A model generated the notes under the pieces. That model was not told where the DNA came from. It saw only the letters and a program-made list of their open reading frames with translations, and did not search any database. A program made the translations under genes and the position numbers. Shown here one piece after another: positions 51,260-63,449 of a stretch of 64,000 nt of DNA (positions within the stretch are counted from its first letter, which is position 1; every line of letters begins with the position of its first letter). The DNA comes from Hirudo medicinalis (taxonomy: Eukaryota > Annelida > Clitellata > Hirudinida > Hirudinidae), in the NCBI GenBank assembly GCA_011800805.1, contig MPNW01000156.1, positions 7,652-71,651 on the forward strand. Direction: 5' to 3'.

Positions 51260-52947
51260 CCTCTCTTGGCCTCAATGTGGTTCAAATCACCAGATTGGCC
51301 TTTGGGAGATAATAAATAGGGAAACAGCAAATTATTCTGTGTAAGAAAGTAGAATAGGAATCTTGTACATTTAGTTCTGATATGATTTTAAATTGGTTTG
51401 AATTTGTACTTGATTATGGAGCCTCAAAATGTTGTACGTTTCTTACCTGCATTGTTAGACACATTTTCTAAAATCATATTACCTCACATTTATCATCAAC
51501 TTCCTGACACCATTCCTACTGGGAGCAATTTTCTCCAAGAAACTAGTATCAAACCTGAATGTGGACTACTTTTTGTTTAGTTGCTTTCACATCACGAAAG
51601 TCGAACATTCGGTTGTCCGCTAGGTGCCAGTGTTTATTTGCTGCCATAGAATTGGTTTGAATAAAAACTTAAGCAATGTAATGCTGGAAATTGCAATACA
51701 ATTACTGGAGGCTTGTGTGCAATTGCAAGCAGGTTATCAAACTCAGAACATTAACAGTAGTTAATTAACGGGGAATCAATGTTTGTACCGGTATCCCGTC
51801 GTGCCTGCCTTTTACTAGCACCGCACATATTCCTGCTAGGCGCGGGCTCAGATCAGCGACAAGGGGCTCCCTCATCTAGTCGTCTTCCCGATGACGTGCG
51901 TCACTGGATGGCAGGTCTATAGATGTTGGACAGCAGATCTGGAATAGACTACCTCATTCGATTACCGACACTGATTCAGCCGGATTTCACTCCGACCTCA
52001 AAACCTTCCTGTTCAGAGAAAGCTTTCCTCTACGTTAGTGGTCTTGAGTTCTGTTGAACGTACGCCACTCTAATCAAACTTTGTATCGTTATCGTTATTA
52101 TTTTCAAATGGCTTAATTTCTCGCCCAGCCCATAAAATTGCTCACGAATGTTAAAATATCGGGGTTGGAGGTTAGTGAAATCGTGAAATAGCTTCATTAA
52201 AGGGGCACCACTCGCGTGACAGATTGCTGTATTTTACCTCCCGACTTTTTCAAATGTTGAAGCATGAAACACTTACTTCAGCTTCTAGGTTGAGACAGAA
52301 CCAAAAATATCTGAAATGACGTTCCTGCTTCACTGAATAAGAAATTTCTGCTACATATTTTCCTTTCTCTAGGGCATTACGTCCTAATCTTTGAATTGAC
52401 TTTTTTTTACTGCTCGTTCACATGTTGTAAAACTTCCATTTTTACCAATTCCAGTTGTCTCCAGCAACATCTTATAAATGAATTGACATATTTGAGTCAG
52501 CCTACTTTACTTCACTTGAAAATTTTCTCTTAAGAAATAGCTGGAGGATTTCAATTAACTGGGGCTAAAGCATCTCAAAAATGTCTCGCATATCATGTGG
52601 TATGTTTTAGAGCCGCATAACCAAAGATTTGGAACCTCGTCATGTTGTTTACACAGTTGTTCGATATCAACGATTCGGATATCGAAGTAATTTTCTTTTT
52701 CGCAATGGGAAATATTTGACTCGGTGCTTTTTAGCCGTTTCCCCCATGATTGTTGTTTCTGGAGATACCATTTTCGAACATTAGATTAGAAAGTTTAGAT
52801 TTTGATTTCTGTCCTTTCTTAGAAATTTCTCCAGGTTGAATACGTTAGTGTTTACGTTAGCATACCCAAAGGACATTTGTACAAACTAACGGTGCGTTAG
52901 CTAGAATATAGGAACAACGGGTTTTTTTTACAAATCAATGACTTGAA
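51260..52947. other. Lipase 3'UTR and intergenic region
   Basis: Contains the lipase 3'UTR (AATAAA at 51311), the LINE remnant at 51820-52038 and unique DNA leading to the zinc-finger gene. No further coding sequence seen. Confidence 0.5.
51820..52038 (+). pseudogene. LINE reverse transcriptase 3' remnant
   Basis: Frame from 51922 encodes IWNRLPHSITDTDS then FHSDLKTFLFRESFPLR and a stop, the usual C-terminal end of CR1/Jockey-like LINE ORF2 (IWNSLP...FK..LKTFLF). The preceding 100 bases carry decayed upstream codons with in-frame stops. Only the extreme 3' end survives. Confidence 0.7.
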
Positions 52948-54663
52948 ATGGATAAATATTCCGTTGAAGCGCTTATAAAAGAGACTTTAATTTACTATTG
53001 CCGTAATTATGTAGGTGACGCTGTGGAATTCAAGCTTGATGGGTTGATTTGTATAACTGTAAACTCTGAGCCTGTTGATACTGTGTTTAAGATTCATGAG
53101 ATCATATCAGGCAAGGATGATAGTGCCAGCATGTCTGTTATCCAAAAGTTTAATTCAAACAGAAGAAAATGCAAAAGGAAATTTCATGGAAAGTATGAAA
53201 TTTCAGAGTCAGGAGATGAAGCTGCAAATGACTTTGATAAAGAGAACCACTCTGATATGTTACCCGGTGATGAAAACATTGGCAAAAAAATAAAAGTAGA
53301 ATATGATGAAAACTATTCCACTGAGGAGAGACAGCTAGAAGCTGATAATTTTGCCTGTGGAGTTTGTTCCAACTTTAAAGAAGTAAGCAAGCAGTTCATT
53401 GTTAATCATCTCTTGGATGATCACATGGGACAAGATGACTCTGTATGCTTCTGCATGAAGGATGGTTGCCAGCTTGGCTTCTCCAATGAGGAGCAATATG
53501 TCAAGCACTTTCAGACTTGTCACGGAAGCTCTCTTCTCCACAAAAAGAATTTGATCAAGTCTGTGAAAGAAATATTGCCTAACAGCAGCATAAATTCTGC
53601 ACCAATTTTTCCCATAAGTTCAAGAAATATGTCCAGGCAGCAAACATCTACTGTAAACGTTCCAAAAAATTTAATTCCTTCTGAGGTATCGACTTCAGGT
53701 TTGGAGATATCACTGGAAAACAAGACAAATCAAGAAAATGAAAACAATGCGTCATCGCAGAGTGATAGTAATGATGAATCATCACAACCCAGGCATTGCC
53801 ACTTATGTGGCTCAGAGTTTCCAGACTTTGCAACATTTGATGATCATGCCCGTTCGGAACATGGTTTTTCCACGTGCCCTTACTGTGACGCTGTTTTCCA
53901 GCGGAAAAGTGCTCGCGATTCTCATGTCCTCACTCATTTATCTGACAGAAAGCTCCTGGAATGCAACAAATGTCAGCTTATATTTTCAAGACCAGATTCT
54001 TTGAAGAGACATGTTGCTAAATGTCAGAAGTCTCCCTGTAATGATTCAATGGATGTCATAGCAGACCATTCCCAAAATGGCATTCCAGTCGATGGTGGTT
54101 TAATAGAGTCAACACTTTCTGCTCTTCTTTCTGGTTCTGAAGAGCTGAGTCAAGGGTTCAATTCTACTTCTGCAAGCATGGAATGGATGGCAGCATTAGA
54201 CCATGAAAATTGTCACCTCAAATCTGATGCCATTGAAGTGGGGTCAGACCAGGAAGAAATCCTTCCAGAAGACTTGAACTTTTCTTTGGAAGGATCATCC
54301 TCCTTCAAGAGAAGTGGTAGAAGGAGGCACACAAAATACATCACAACCCTTGATCCAGAGAGGTGCTTCACCTGCGAAGTTTGTTTAGAGTTTGTTCCAG
54401 GGGGAGTAGATGCATTCAAACAACACTGCAGTCAGTTGCATCAGAGGGTTCCCTGTCCTTACTGCGGATGTACGTACACCCAAAAGGCCAGCATGGAAAG
54501 ACACCAAAGGCAGCATACAGGAGAGAGGCCGTACATCTGCACTCTCTGCCCTCGCTCGTATACCCGCAAGGAAAACCTCCACATGCACACCCTGAGGTTT
54601 CATTCGAGCTCTGATGAAATTATGAACCTTCCCCAGAAAGCGACTCTCTATCCTTCAGTATAA
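52948..54663 (+). CDS. C2H2 zinc-finger protein, single exon
   Basis: 571-aa nuclear protein, probably a DNA-binding regulator. The N-terminal ~75 residues form a compact unknown domain, then a basic patch (RRKCKRKF) and an acidic Ser-rich region. Fingers: atypical Cys/His groups at about 137-192 (CGVC, CQLGF), then CHLCGSEF, CPYCDAVF and CNKCQLIF (ending HVAKC, a CCHC type) around 284-355, and CEVCLEF, CPYCGCTYTQ and CTLCPRSYTR around 474-553. TGERPY links the last two fingers, as in Kruppel-type arrays. The whole frame is uninterrupted, so there is no intron in the coding region. No KRAB, BTB or ZAD domain was recognised. Orthology unclear. Confidence 0.88.
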   Translation: MDKYSVEALIKETLIYYCRNYVGDAVEFKLDGLICITVNSEPVDTVFKIHEIISGKDDSASMSVIQKFNSNRRKCKRKFHGKYEISESGDEAANDFDKENHSDMLPGDENIGKKIKVEYDENYSTEERQLEADNFACGVCSNFKEVSKQFIVNHLLDDHMGQDDSVCFCMKDGCQLGFSNEEQYVKHFQTCHGSSLLHKKNLIKSVKEILPNSSINSAPIFPISSRNMSRQQTSTVNVPKNLIPSEVSTSGLEISLENKTNQENENNASSQSDSNDESSQPRHCHLCGSEFPDFATFDDHARSEHGFSTCPYCDAVFQRKSARDSHVLTHLSDRKLLECNKCQLIFSRPDSLKRHVAKCQKSPCNDSMDVIADHSQNGIPVDGGLIESTLSALLSGSEELSQGFNSTSASMEWMAALDHENCHLKSDAIEVGSDQEEILPEDLNFSLEGSSSFKRSGRRRHTKYITTLDPERCFTCEVCLEFVPGGVDAFKQHCSQLHQRVPCPYCGCTYTQKASMERHQRQHTGERPYICTLCPRSYTRKENLHMHTLRFHSSSDEIMNLPQKATLYPSV

Positions 54664-57032
54664 TGAGGGTACTTCATTCATTTTTCATTTTCTTCATCAC
54701 ATAGTTTCCCTTTGTTCAAAGTGTAACAAAGTTTTTGGCGATATTTGTGGAGCAAAACATATTTTTAAAATAAAAGTAGTTTCTCTTAACAGGCAAAAGT
54801 TTATGTTTCTTCTCTAGGTCTGTGAGGCTCCATTGTTGTTTTGTATTTTTGATACAAACCTTTGTATTTCCTTCTCCATGTTCTGCACATACCTGATTTA
54901 TATTTTCACCAAAATCAAACAATTGTGAGAGTCCTTGCAAGTTGATGTCAATTCCAGTTATAACTGCTTTTCCATGTGTGAATTTGAAGTCTCAGTTTTA
55001 TTATTATTCATTTGTTTAGTTTTGCATTATAATTCAGTTTATACCTTTACATATTTTTCATTTTAAGAACAAATCTTCATTTATGTTGTTTATCAATTGC
55101 TTGTTGTTGGAGCCTTTAATTTAATAATGGGCTCTCAATCCCATAGTATTACATCAATTTATGCTTTCTACCTTCGATGATGCCCTGGTTGCCGTTGCAT
55201 TCAATTTTGTTTGATTGGAACTTCAATTATAACATTGTTTATTAATGTTGTACTGGTTTTATGATGAACTAAGGTCGATATGATAAGATGTGATTGAGTT
55301 TAACTTTCAAGCTACCATCCTGGTGAAACGTTAAGGCAACGGGACGATCCTCACGAGCTCGAGCCATTGACCTTTGAATATTTTCAAAGCCTCGGCTAAA
55401 TTTAACGATTAATTTTAATTTAATCTAACGATTGCCCAACGGACTAGATTTGATTAATTAATTCTTGCATTCAATCACATTTCTTTCCTCTTCTGTTTGA
55501 CTTTCTGTAACTATTTTTTTAGCTGAGTCGTTTTGATTTGGTATTATGTGCTTATGTGTGAAGATGGTCACTTTCTACCTGGAGTTTTTAATTATTGTTT
55601 TCTATTAGGCCCATTAAAGTAATTTGGTGTACCTTTTTAAATCTGCGGATGATTTCCCATTTTTAATTTAAAATCTATTTTCCATTAAGGTTTCAAATGT
55701 GTTTCCCAAACAAGCCTGCTTATGTTTCAAATGATTTCAAATTTAGTTGTTTCTATTTTCAGTCTAGATCTTACCTCACAGGCTTCTTTTGATAAATACC
55801 TGTCACACTTTTTAAAGCACTATCTGCTTCGGGGACAAACTTTTATTTCGTTGTTACTGACCATTTCATCCCGGACAGATCTTGGAACACGGACATATGT
55901 CTGAAATAGTAGGTTTCAAAAATACTCTTGTTTGAGCTGTTTGGAGCTGATGATAAATTTTCGTGAGATTTATTAGAATTGTATATCATAACTACTTCTG
56001 TTTCCTCTTTCTAGTAGAATGTTACTTTAATATTTTAATGAGCATCAATTGGTTGTTAGTACTAATTAGACAAGTTTCTTTTCATGATGTTTCTGACTCT
56101 GAAGTTGCCTTCAGTATTGTGCTCAAGGGCTTGTTTGATTACGACCTGTTACAAGATTTCAAGTAGTACCAAGATAAAAAAAAGAAAGAAAGTTAAGTGG
56201 GGATCCAGTGCCGAATTTATCCAGGTGAAGCCATATGCCTTTCCACCAGCATTGTTGCCCCCCTCCCTGAAGTTTGACTTTTGGTTAGAAGCAATAAGTT
56301 TCTTTGGTTGGTGGAGGCCCCTGTGCATTGCACATCCCGACCACGCCTAAATCATAGAATCCTTAGGATCAACTTAAGGAGGGTTGGCCTCGATTTCAAA
56401 GGTTTGGCTGAAAATATAACGTCACCAAAGTTTTGGTTTCTGGTAGCACTCATTGCGCTTGGGTATTTCTGAAAGGTCTAAGCAAACTTTAATTCGATTT
56501 AGTAAGCCGTCTTTTACGTGCTTGCGACCGTTAGGATTCGGAATGATTGCCTCTTGTAATGAGGCGTCACTTTTCATCCACTTTTTGAACTTCGAAGACG
56601 TTTAATAGGTATCACTGTAAATTAACGAAAAAATCGCCATCTTCTATTATTAACATTTTATCGGTTGAGGCATTCATTTGACCACCACGGCACTATATTC
56701 TCAAATATTACTGGGTGTGAAGCGTCGATATTATTTAGTTTTTAAAAAATTTGTTTTCTAAACACATTTAAAATATGGTTTCCCAAATTATTTGCAGTTA
56801 GTATCATACTTCATTTAAACTCTATGTACAACGGAATTAAAGTGTTCATTGCATTATAAAATTATTGTAAAATTAAAATGAAAATACTGAAATCTTTTGA
56901 TATATAATTCAAAAACATTCACAATTATTTGAAAAGATAATTTCTTGAGGCTACTTCCTGTTTCGTCGGCCATATCGGCTACTGATACGATACTTGTCAA
57001 TTCATCACTTGTTAACTCATTCACTAAACTCA
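54664..57032. other. Intergenic / zinc-finger 3'UTR
   Basis: 2.4 kb AT-rich DNA. Open frames here are short and lack splice support. A stretch at 56180-56400 looks more complex than its surroundings and may be an old repeat, but I could not identify it. Confidence 0.4.
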
Positions 57033-58980
57033 ATGATGAGCAGCAGTCGCATTTATATAGGGCGAATACCGTACAGGTGTCAGGAACGCGATATTGAACG
57101 TTTCTTTAAAGGTTTTGGAAAAATACGTGATGTTATGCTGAAGAATGGCTATTGCTTTGTTGTTAGTAGCTTCTTTGTATTGGGATACTGCGTGGAATAC
57201 GTTGAAATTAGAGTTCTATTTAGTTGGTGTACATGTTAATGTCACACATAGAGTGATATTAAAATCTTTCGATATGATATTTTCTATTGCTTCGATTACT
57301 ATTTTAAACAGGAATTTGAGGATTTTAGAGATGCTGAAGATGCCGTGTATGAGCGTAACGGTCAGATGTTATGTGGTGAAAGAGTGGTGGTTGAGCATGC
57401 CCGTGGAACTCCTCATGGTGAAGATTTGAGGAGGGATCTGGAGAGGGGCATTGAGTACCCACCCAAAAGGAGAGGGGACTCCAGGTCTTTATTCCAAAGC
57501 CTGCAATAATTATTAGGTGTGAATTTTAGCATGTCAGTATCAGTGTATTTTCCATTCTGCAGGTCTAGGTCTAAGGGTGAATACAGGTTGATTGTTGAAA
57601 ATCTTAGCACAAGAATCAGCTGGCAGGTTAGGACCTTGAATATCACTATTATGACTATGGCATGAGATGCTCAAATTAATATGAAATTGCTAAGAATTTT
57701 GTTCATTTTGTTTATTCATCTCAAACAAAAGAATTGTGTTCTTTTTGACATGGAACAGTTCAAAAGAACACTGCAAATTTTCAATCAACTAACAACCGAG
57801 CAATCAATCAATTTGCAACATTCAATCAATCAATTAGCAAGCAAGTGCGGATGACAATTTGATGACCCACACTGAAAGATCAAATAGATAGCAGTCTGAT
57901 TAAGTGTCCCAGATCACTTACATGCTCTATCAAATGGTTGACCAAGTCAATTGCTCAATCCACAATCAATCCGAGCCTTAACAATCACATGAAGGCTGCT
58001 CAGTCAACCAACCAATCAATAAGCGATGCAAAGTCATTTGGTATGGTAACAGTTGTGTATAGTATTTTTTTTTAACCATTCTCGATCATGTTTTACTGAT
58101 TTTCTTAGGAGTGGTGACTTGATTTGGTAAATGAATTTAATATTGAACAATTAAATTTAAGAATATTCTATTGCAATATTTTCTACAGGACTTGAAGGAT
58201 TTTATGAGGCAGGCCGGAGAGGTTACTTATGCAGATGCCCACAGAGAGAGGCGTAACGAAGGGTAAGGATTTGGGCTACAGCTTGAGGTGACAAGTTGCA
58301 GAAGATGATAATAGTTTTATTGCCATAGGGTTGTTGAGTTTGCCACAAGACGTGAGATGGAGAGAGCTATGGACAAGTTGGATGGAATGGAATTGAACGG
58401 CAGAAGAATCCGCTTGTTGGAAATGAAGACTAGAGGTGGCAGGAGAAGGTGCGTAATTAGATTTGCTGAATTTGAGAATTCCTTGTTCATATTGGGTCAT
58501 GCTAATGATAAAGTAATGAGTTTAGGAGAGAAGTAATTTTAATGATTAACATAAACAAAAGTCAACTTCCAGTGGATCCCGGAGCCGCAGAAGGGCTGAT
58601 TCTTCGAGGTCAAGGAGTCGTTCGAGGCTAGGAAGATCTTTGAGCAGAGGAAGAGAAGACAGGAGGAAACTCTCGAGGAGTAAGTCTCCTGATGAAAAGG
58701 AGGCATCAAAATCCCCACGCAAATGCGAAGGTGAGTAAATTGTGATCATCGAAAGCCCAGTTATATTCATAACAAACCAGACTGCACTCTGAGTCAACAT
58801 AACTGCACTCAGTATTCTACCATGTAGTGTGCTTGTGTGATATAAATAATGGACTTTATGCTAGAAATTGTTTTTTTATTTATTTTGTGTTTTGTAGAGA
58901 CAAGGAGGAGTGGCTCGAGATCTCAATCACGAGGTGCTGAGAGGATGAGGAATGGAGATGGCATCAATGATGACGATTGA
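57033..58980 (+). CDS. Serine/arginine-rich splicing factor (SRSF4/5/6, B52 type)
   Basis: Nuclear splicing factor that binds exonic enhancers and is regulated by RS-domain phosphorylation. Seven exons: 57033-57161, 57312-57484, 57563-57626, 58189-58262, 58329-58448, 58573-58730, 58898-58980; 801 nt, 266 aa. RRM1 starts at residue 6 with RNP2 IYIGRI and RNP1 KNGYCFVEF. A short RS hinge (RRGDSRSRSK) follows. The second, pseudo-RRM carries [12 protein letters not shown], a form of the SWQDLKD signature of two-RRM SR proteins. The C-terminal RS domain ([11 protein letters not shown] and others) is short, with an acidic end. The two first Mets are adjacent (57033 and 57036); the family usually starts MSSSRVYIG. 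Intron 3 (57627-58188) contains CAAT-rich repeats. Confidence 0.95.
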
Positions 58981-60169
58981 ACCTTGCCCATAAATTTATT
59001 TTGTGGCAGGTAGAACTGTGGCTAATGATCATTATATTAGATTGTTTTGGATTAATTATAATGTCTCCAGAATGTTTTTTGCTGTGGTATTAGGAAGGAG
59101 AGGTAATTACTGATTCTTTGTCAATGTGAGAACTGTTTGGATTCCACCGCTAGTTAAAAGTTTATGTGTTGGATTTTTTTGTGAGTGGAAAAGTGGGAAT
59201 TTGATTCTAACAACCAGCCTTGTGTCAGACATAACATTGCTTTAGCTGGCTTGAATTGCCCTTTGAGATTCTTAGTGGTGAGAGGTGACAGCATCGTTGG
59301 AGCTTGTTGCCATATATTAATAATAAATAATAATAGTTAATTTATAATTCGCCTTTTGCGTAGCGTCGGAGGCGCCTATATTCTCTGGAATAAGTTACTT
59401 TCGCTCGTGTCGAGGAACCTCAGGCTTCGGTGAGGGGTTGTCGGTTACCTGATGGTCAGTGTCGACCAGGAAGCCAGGAAGTTGCCTGATTCTGCAAATT
59501 TCGATTTTGCTTGGACAGAACAGCTTTACTCTAAAGACGATGCCTGTGAAACAATTGCTTTATTCGAGCTCACATTAGTTTCCAGAACTAGGATGTAAGG
59601 TGGCGATTGAAGCAGATTAGGGCATTAGTAATTAGCTGAAATGAGGTGTTATGTGGAAATGTTTCGAGCCCATGTCAAGATGCATCCTATTTTGTTGCGG
59701 GCAATTAAATCTGACATTATTTTTCTCGCGCGATTAGAGGTGGTGCAAGTAGGTTCATGCACCCTTTTTCGACGAAATTGCTTATTTCTATAATAGGAAA
59801 AACTTGCTAAAAGCTCAACTTAAACTGTAACGAAGTCGTTTCGAATGTGATGATCATGGATTATGCTTTATTAGGGTTAAACTGACTAGAGCAGAATGCA
59901 AAAGTTCCACGCGCAATAGGGTAAACAACAAAGTTTGCAGTTCGGATAATAGCTCGATAGTGCGACGCTATGTCAGGTGACACGACAGAATCAGTTTCGG
60001 GCATATGAAATCTAAATGAGAAATTTACAACTTGGTTACGACGATGCGACGTAATATTCAGGGATGTAAGTGACAATGCTTAATATTATTTTCAAATTGT
60101 AAAATGATGCTGTTAAGTATGCAGTAGTTTTAGCAGAAACAGCGGACAACGGTTATGTAGAAAATACTT
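58981..60169. other. Intergenic region between SR gene and GPCR
   Basis: Convergent 3' ends on both sides. Holds the SR gene 3'UTR on the left and GPCR 3'UTR on the right; a TAA/AAT run lies near 59318. No gene seen. Confidence 0.45.
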
Positions 60170-61723
60170 TTAAGTACGAAAATTGCTATCCTTGCTTGTT
60201 GAACTGTGCAGATGTGTTCCGTTTTTAGTTACCATATTGTTATGAGCTGTAAAATAATTGAAGCCATTCTTGATGTTATTATTGTCATTATTGATAGTAC
60301 TAACACCTGTGGCATTTACATCAATAGTGGTTTTAGAATCAGCAGTAATATTTGCTTTGTCCCCTTGCGGTCTTTTGGGTTTAATATCAGATAACGAGAC
60401 TATGATTTGGTTAAGCTTTGGTTCGTCTAAAGCTGTCGTGATGAGCTTATCATCGGTCAGCTGATTTTTTTCAGGGCAGTGGAAAGGGTGAAAGGAAGCT
60501 TTGAATGAAGCTGAATTGATTGGTGCATGACGTCTGGAACTGAGTCTGGATGAAGCTCTTTCGAGAAGTTCTTGTCTTGAAATCTCGTAAGTGAAGCTGG
60601 GATGTTTGTAGCTTTTACAGAGCAGACTGAGCGACTGCCGAAAGCGTTTGCCTGTTATGCAATAGAGGAAAAAGTTGATGGAGTGGTTGACGTAGAATAT
60701 TTGGTTAATTATCGGCTTAGCCAAATCGTACGTTTTGTTGTGCTTGCCATTCCAGTAGGGCTTTCCAATGAGCATGATCATGCTGGGCGTATTGCATACC
60801 ATGAAGCAAATGGAAGCTGTGAGACAAAGAACCGTCATTTGCAAGACGTTTCCATTCTCGGAATCAGAAGGGATTTTGTTCCTGTTGAACCTGAGAATAA
60901 GGAGAGAGCGAATGATAAAGATATTGCAGATGAGGATGACTAAACATGGAATAAGACTGATGCTGACGAAAGCTATCCAAGGTCTTATGTATTTCTCAAA
61001 GTGCTTGAAAGCCATGGTAGGACTTCCGCAGTTCGAAAGGAGTTTGTGGCTGACGAGAGCTCCCGGTCTAGTAAGCACATTTAAGCTGCCATTCTGAGAA
61101 AGGAAGCTAGGTTCATACTCCACTCCGCGAGTCCAAAGAATGTGAACGTTTTTAATGATGGCAACCAGAAAGGCAACTATGCCGAAGAATTTTGCGTTAG
61201 GCGGCGGGCACAGGAAGGTCTCTGACATTGGAAAACAGACGGCAATAAACCTGTCGACTGTGAAGACAACGCATATCCAGATGGAGGTGTCTACGCTCGA
61301 GAAGTTGACAAACTTTTCCAACTTGCAGGCAACTTCATGAACTTCCTTGAGGACAAGAATGTCCATGTGCTCCAACCATTCTGGTATCATTCCTGTCAAG
61401 AGGGTGAGAATGTCTGCAACTGCCATTAGTTTGAGGTAGGTGCAAGTCGAGGTGCCCTTCATGTTCGAATGACCCATAACGAGAATAATGAGCAGGTTGC
61501 CAATTATTCCTATTGCAAAGATGCACGGACCAAAATAGATCCACAAAACCTTTGCCAGATTCCTGGACTCTTCCTCAATTACATGAGAAGGTTCTGGAGA
61601 CAGAAGATGGTCAGTGGATCCATAGTTGGACTGGTTGATGGGAGTCGAGTTGGTGGTGGAAAACTGGAATAAAGTGGTTTCGAGAGGTGTTGTTTGACTT
61701 GATGTGATGGAATGGAAAAGCAT
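60170..61723 (-). CDS. Class A (rhodopsin-like) peptide-type GPCR, single exon
   Basis: 517 aa with an N-terminal extracellular region rich in Ser/Thr and NxS/T sites, then seven hydrophobic segments. TM1 carries the GN pair (IGIIGNLLIILV), TM2 the conserved Asp (LMAVADILTLL). The end of TM3 is VDRF instead of DRY, and a Cys before TM3 (VACKLE) can pair with the extracellular-loop-2 Cys (SNCGSP). TM6 reads CFMVCNTPSM. TM7 reads NHSINFFLYC, so the usual NPxxY Pro is replaced; this form is common in FMRFamide/peptide-like receptors expanded in lophotrochozoans. The cytoplasmic tail is long (~150 aa) and Asn/Ser-rich. The coding region has no intron. The ligand cannot be inferred. Confidence 0.9.
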   Translation of the reverse strand: MLFHSITSSQTTPLETTLFQFSTTNSTPINQSNYGSTDHLLSPEPSHVIEEESRNLAKVLWIYFGPCIFAIGIIGNLLIILVMGHSNMKGTSTCTYLKLMAVADILTLLTGMIPEWLEHMDILVLKEVHEVACKLEKFVNFSSVDTSIWICVVFTVDRFIAVCFPMSETFLCPPPNAKFFGIVAFLVAIIKNVHILWTRGVEYEPSFLSQNGSLNVLTRPGALVSHKLLSNCGSPTMAFKHFEKYIRPWIAFVSISLIPCLVILICNIFIIRSLLILRFNRNKIPSDSENGNVLQMTVLCLTASICFMVCNTPSMIMLIGKPYWNGKHNKTYDLAKPIINQIFYVNHSINFFLYCITGKRFRQSLSLLCKSYKHPSFTYEISRQELLERASSRLSSRRHAPINSASFKASFHPFHCPEKNQLTDDKLITTALDEPKLNQIIVSLSDIKPKRPQGDKANITADSKTTIDVNATGVSTINNDNNNIKNGFNYFTAHNNMVTKNGTHLHSSTSKDSNFRT

Positions 61724-61954
61724 CGTCCAGACTGCTCCTTCATGGATTCAACTGCTGAAGATCTCTCATCCTGTAAAATCACTGTGTAAAATAACAATTC
61801 TGAAAATTATTCTTAATTCAAATATAATAAAATACAAATTATAATTTAAAGCAATTAATAAATTTGAATTAATGATTTATTTACAGTCCAATATGATGAA
61901 AACAAATTATCCAGAATTGTTAACTCGTTGATGTTTATATATAGCATCATTATC

Positions 61955-61992
61955 ATATTCATCATCATCGTCGTCGTCGTCGTCGTCGTCGA
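61955..61992. repeat. Compound TCA/TCG microsatellite
   Basis: A (TCA)n run passes directly into (TCG)n. The same ACG/CGT motif occurs at 114-140 at the other end of the window. Confidence 0.85.
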
Positions 61993-62920
61993 AGATGTAG
62001 AATTTAGTCAGAACCTAACAAGGTAATTACATGACGAGTTGAAAGGATGATGATTGGGAAGGTAATGACGAGAGGATTCTGATACAATGCAAGACTGCTC
62101 CAACGATTGATTTTTTTTCATTAAAACTTTTGGGATGATGATGATGACGACGACGGCGGCGATGATGATGGTGATGGCAGTGGAGATGGTGGTGATGAGC
62201 CTGGAATCGACTGCGTAACCGTATTTTCAGCTGTGCATTGCAGTGCCACAATTATTATCACATATATCATATGTACATTATGATCAAAAAGGCAATCACA
62301 TGAAACTGAATTTTGTGAATGTTACGGTTCAATAGTTTTCTTACTTGTAATAAATGAACTATGTTGATGTATAAAATATTAGTATTACACCTGAAACATT
62401 ATATAAATATATATAATATTAGGATTTTTTAAATTCACAATCACTCCTTCAAGCAAGCAGTCTTTGTTTGAGCAGAACATTTTGAGAAATTTTGTAACTC
62501 TTCGCCGAGAGCAATGAGTAAGGAGCAATGATGATGACGATGTCGACGGCAACGATGATGATAATGATGACGACGGTAGTGATGCTAGCAACATCGATGA
62601 GCGGGGCCGCCGAGAGGGGGGTGGGGGTGGGCAGGAGCCCGGCAATTGTTTGGGGCCTGCCGTTTAAAATATTAAAATTTTACAATCATGACTGTCGCAC
62701 CTCTCTCTCTCAACTCAACGTGCGAACGAATGAAGAATCGAAGGCCACAAAACTCGCAAAACAATTTCAGCAAGCTAAAATGATTTATTTACAACAAAGA
62801 GTCCAATAAGCAACAATCACAAGAATCAAGTCTTCGCCCAAGTCAAATCGAAACCGTTCCTCGCTCCATCTAATTCCATTTCAGTTCCTCAATTTTTTCT
62901 TTTTAATGTCCGTTACATAA

Positions 62921-63039
62921 CTGGATCAGTGCTGCCATCATGAGAGGCGATGTCTTAGACCAAGCGGGAGCCCAATTCCTCGACTTCTGCTCATTTATTA
63001 TTTTCTAAAGTCCTTTGCATAACTAGGATTATTTGGACT
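62921..63039. repeat. tRNA-like repeat family B, degenerate copy
   Basis: gtgctgccatc, gaggcga, gtctta, acca and gggagc occur in the same order as at 63342-63416. They are followed by the shared tail word (aaagtcctttgcataacta...atttggac) at 63007-63039. Confidence 0.55.
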
Positions 63040-63341
63040 TTTCCTCAACTTCTCAAGTGCTCGGTTGGTTGGTTGTTAATAATATCCAAATCATTACTGG
63101 ATGATTAGGACTGGGACAACACAGAGAACAGTTACGACATCACAGGACATCTTTATTTCCGGTGCATGACTAAGATGATTTGGACTTGTTAGTTAGTGTT
63201 AGATATTGTAATGAAATAAGAAGTATTATAATAATAATATGTGTAATGGTTATTTAATGGTTAAATTATAAAAATGATAATAGTAATAATAATATTAGGA
63301 AAAAATAATTAATAATTGTTTAGCTAGGTGATTAGGACGGT

Positions 63342-63416
63342 GCTCCCGCAACGGGATTCGAATCCGTGCTGCCATCGTCGGAGGCGGAAGTCTTAACCAT
63401 TAGACCATGAGGGAGC
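63342..63416 (-). repeat. tRNA-like SINE head, family B (Glu/Arg-like pseudo-tRNA)
   Basis: Minus strand folds as a tRNA-like cloverleaf: acceptor TCCCTCA against TGCGGGA (one mismatch, extended by a flanking GC pair), D arm GTCT...AGAC with loop AATGGTTA, and B-box-like GGATTCGAATCC. The anticodon stem has two mismatches (TCCGC against GATGG) around a CCG triplet, so a working tRNA is unlikely. The D arm looks like tRNA-Glu. The downstream tail shared with 62921-63039 argues for a SINE. Confidence 0.6.
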
Positions 63417-63449
63417 AATAATATTAGGTTATTTATTTATTTATTTGAC

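Noticed and set aside
55722..56472. Several plus-strand frames of 60-90 codons between the zinc-finger and SR genes
   Set aside because: AT-rich, hydrophobic by composition only, overlapping in different frames without consistent splice sites.
63342..63416. Functional tRNA gene
   Set aside because: Two mismatches in the anticodon stem and one in the acceptor stem, and a repetitive tail shared with a nearby copy; treated as SINE-like.
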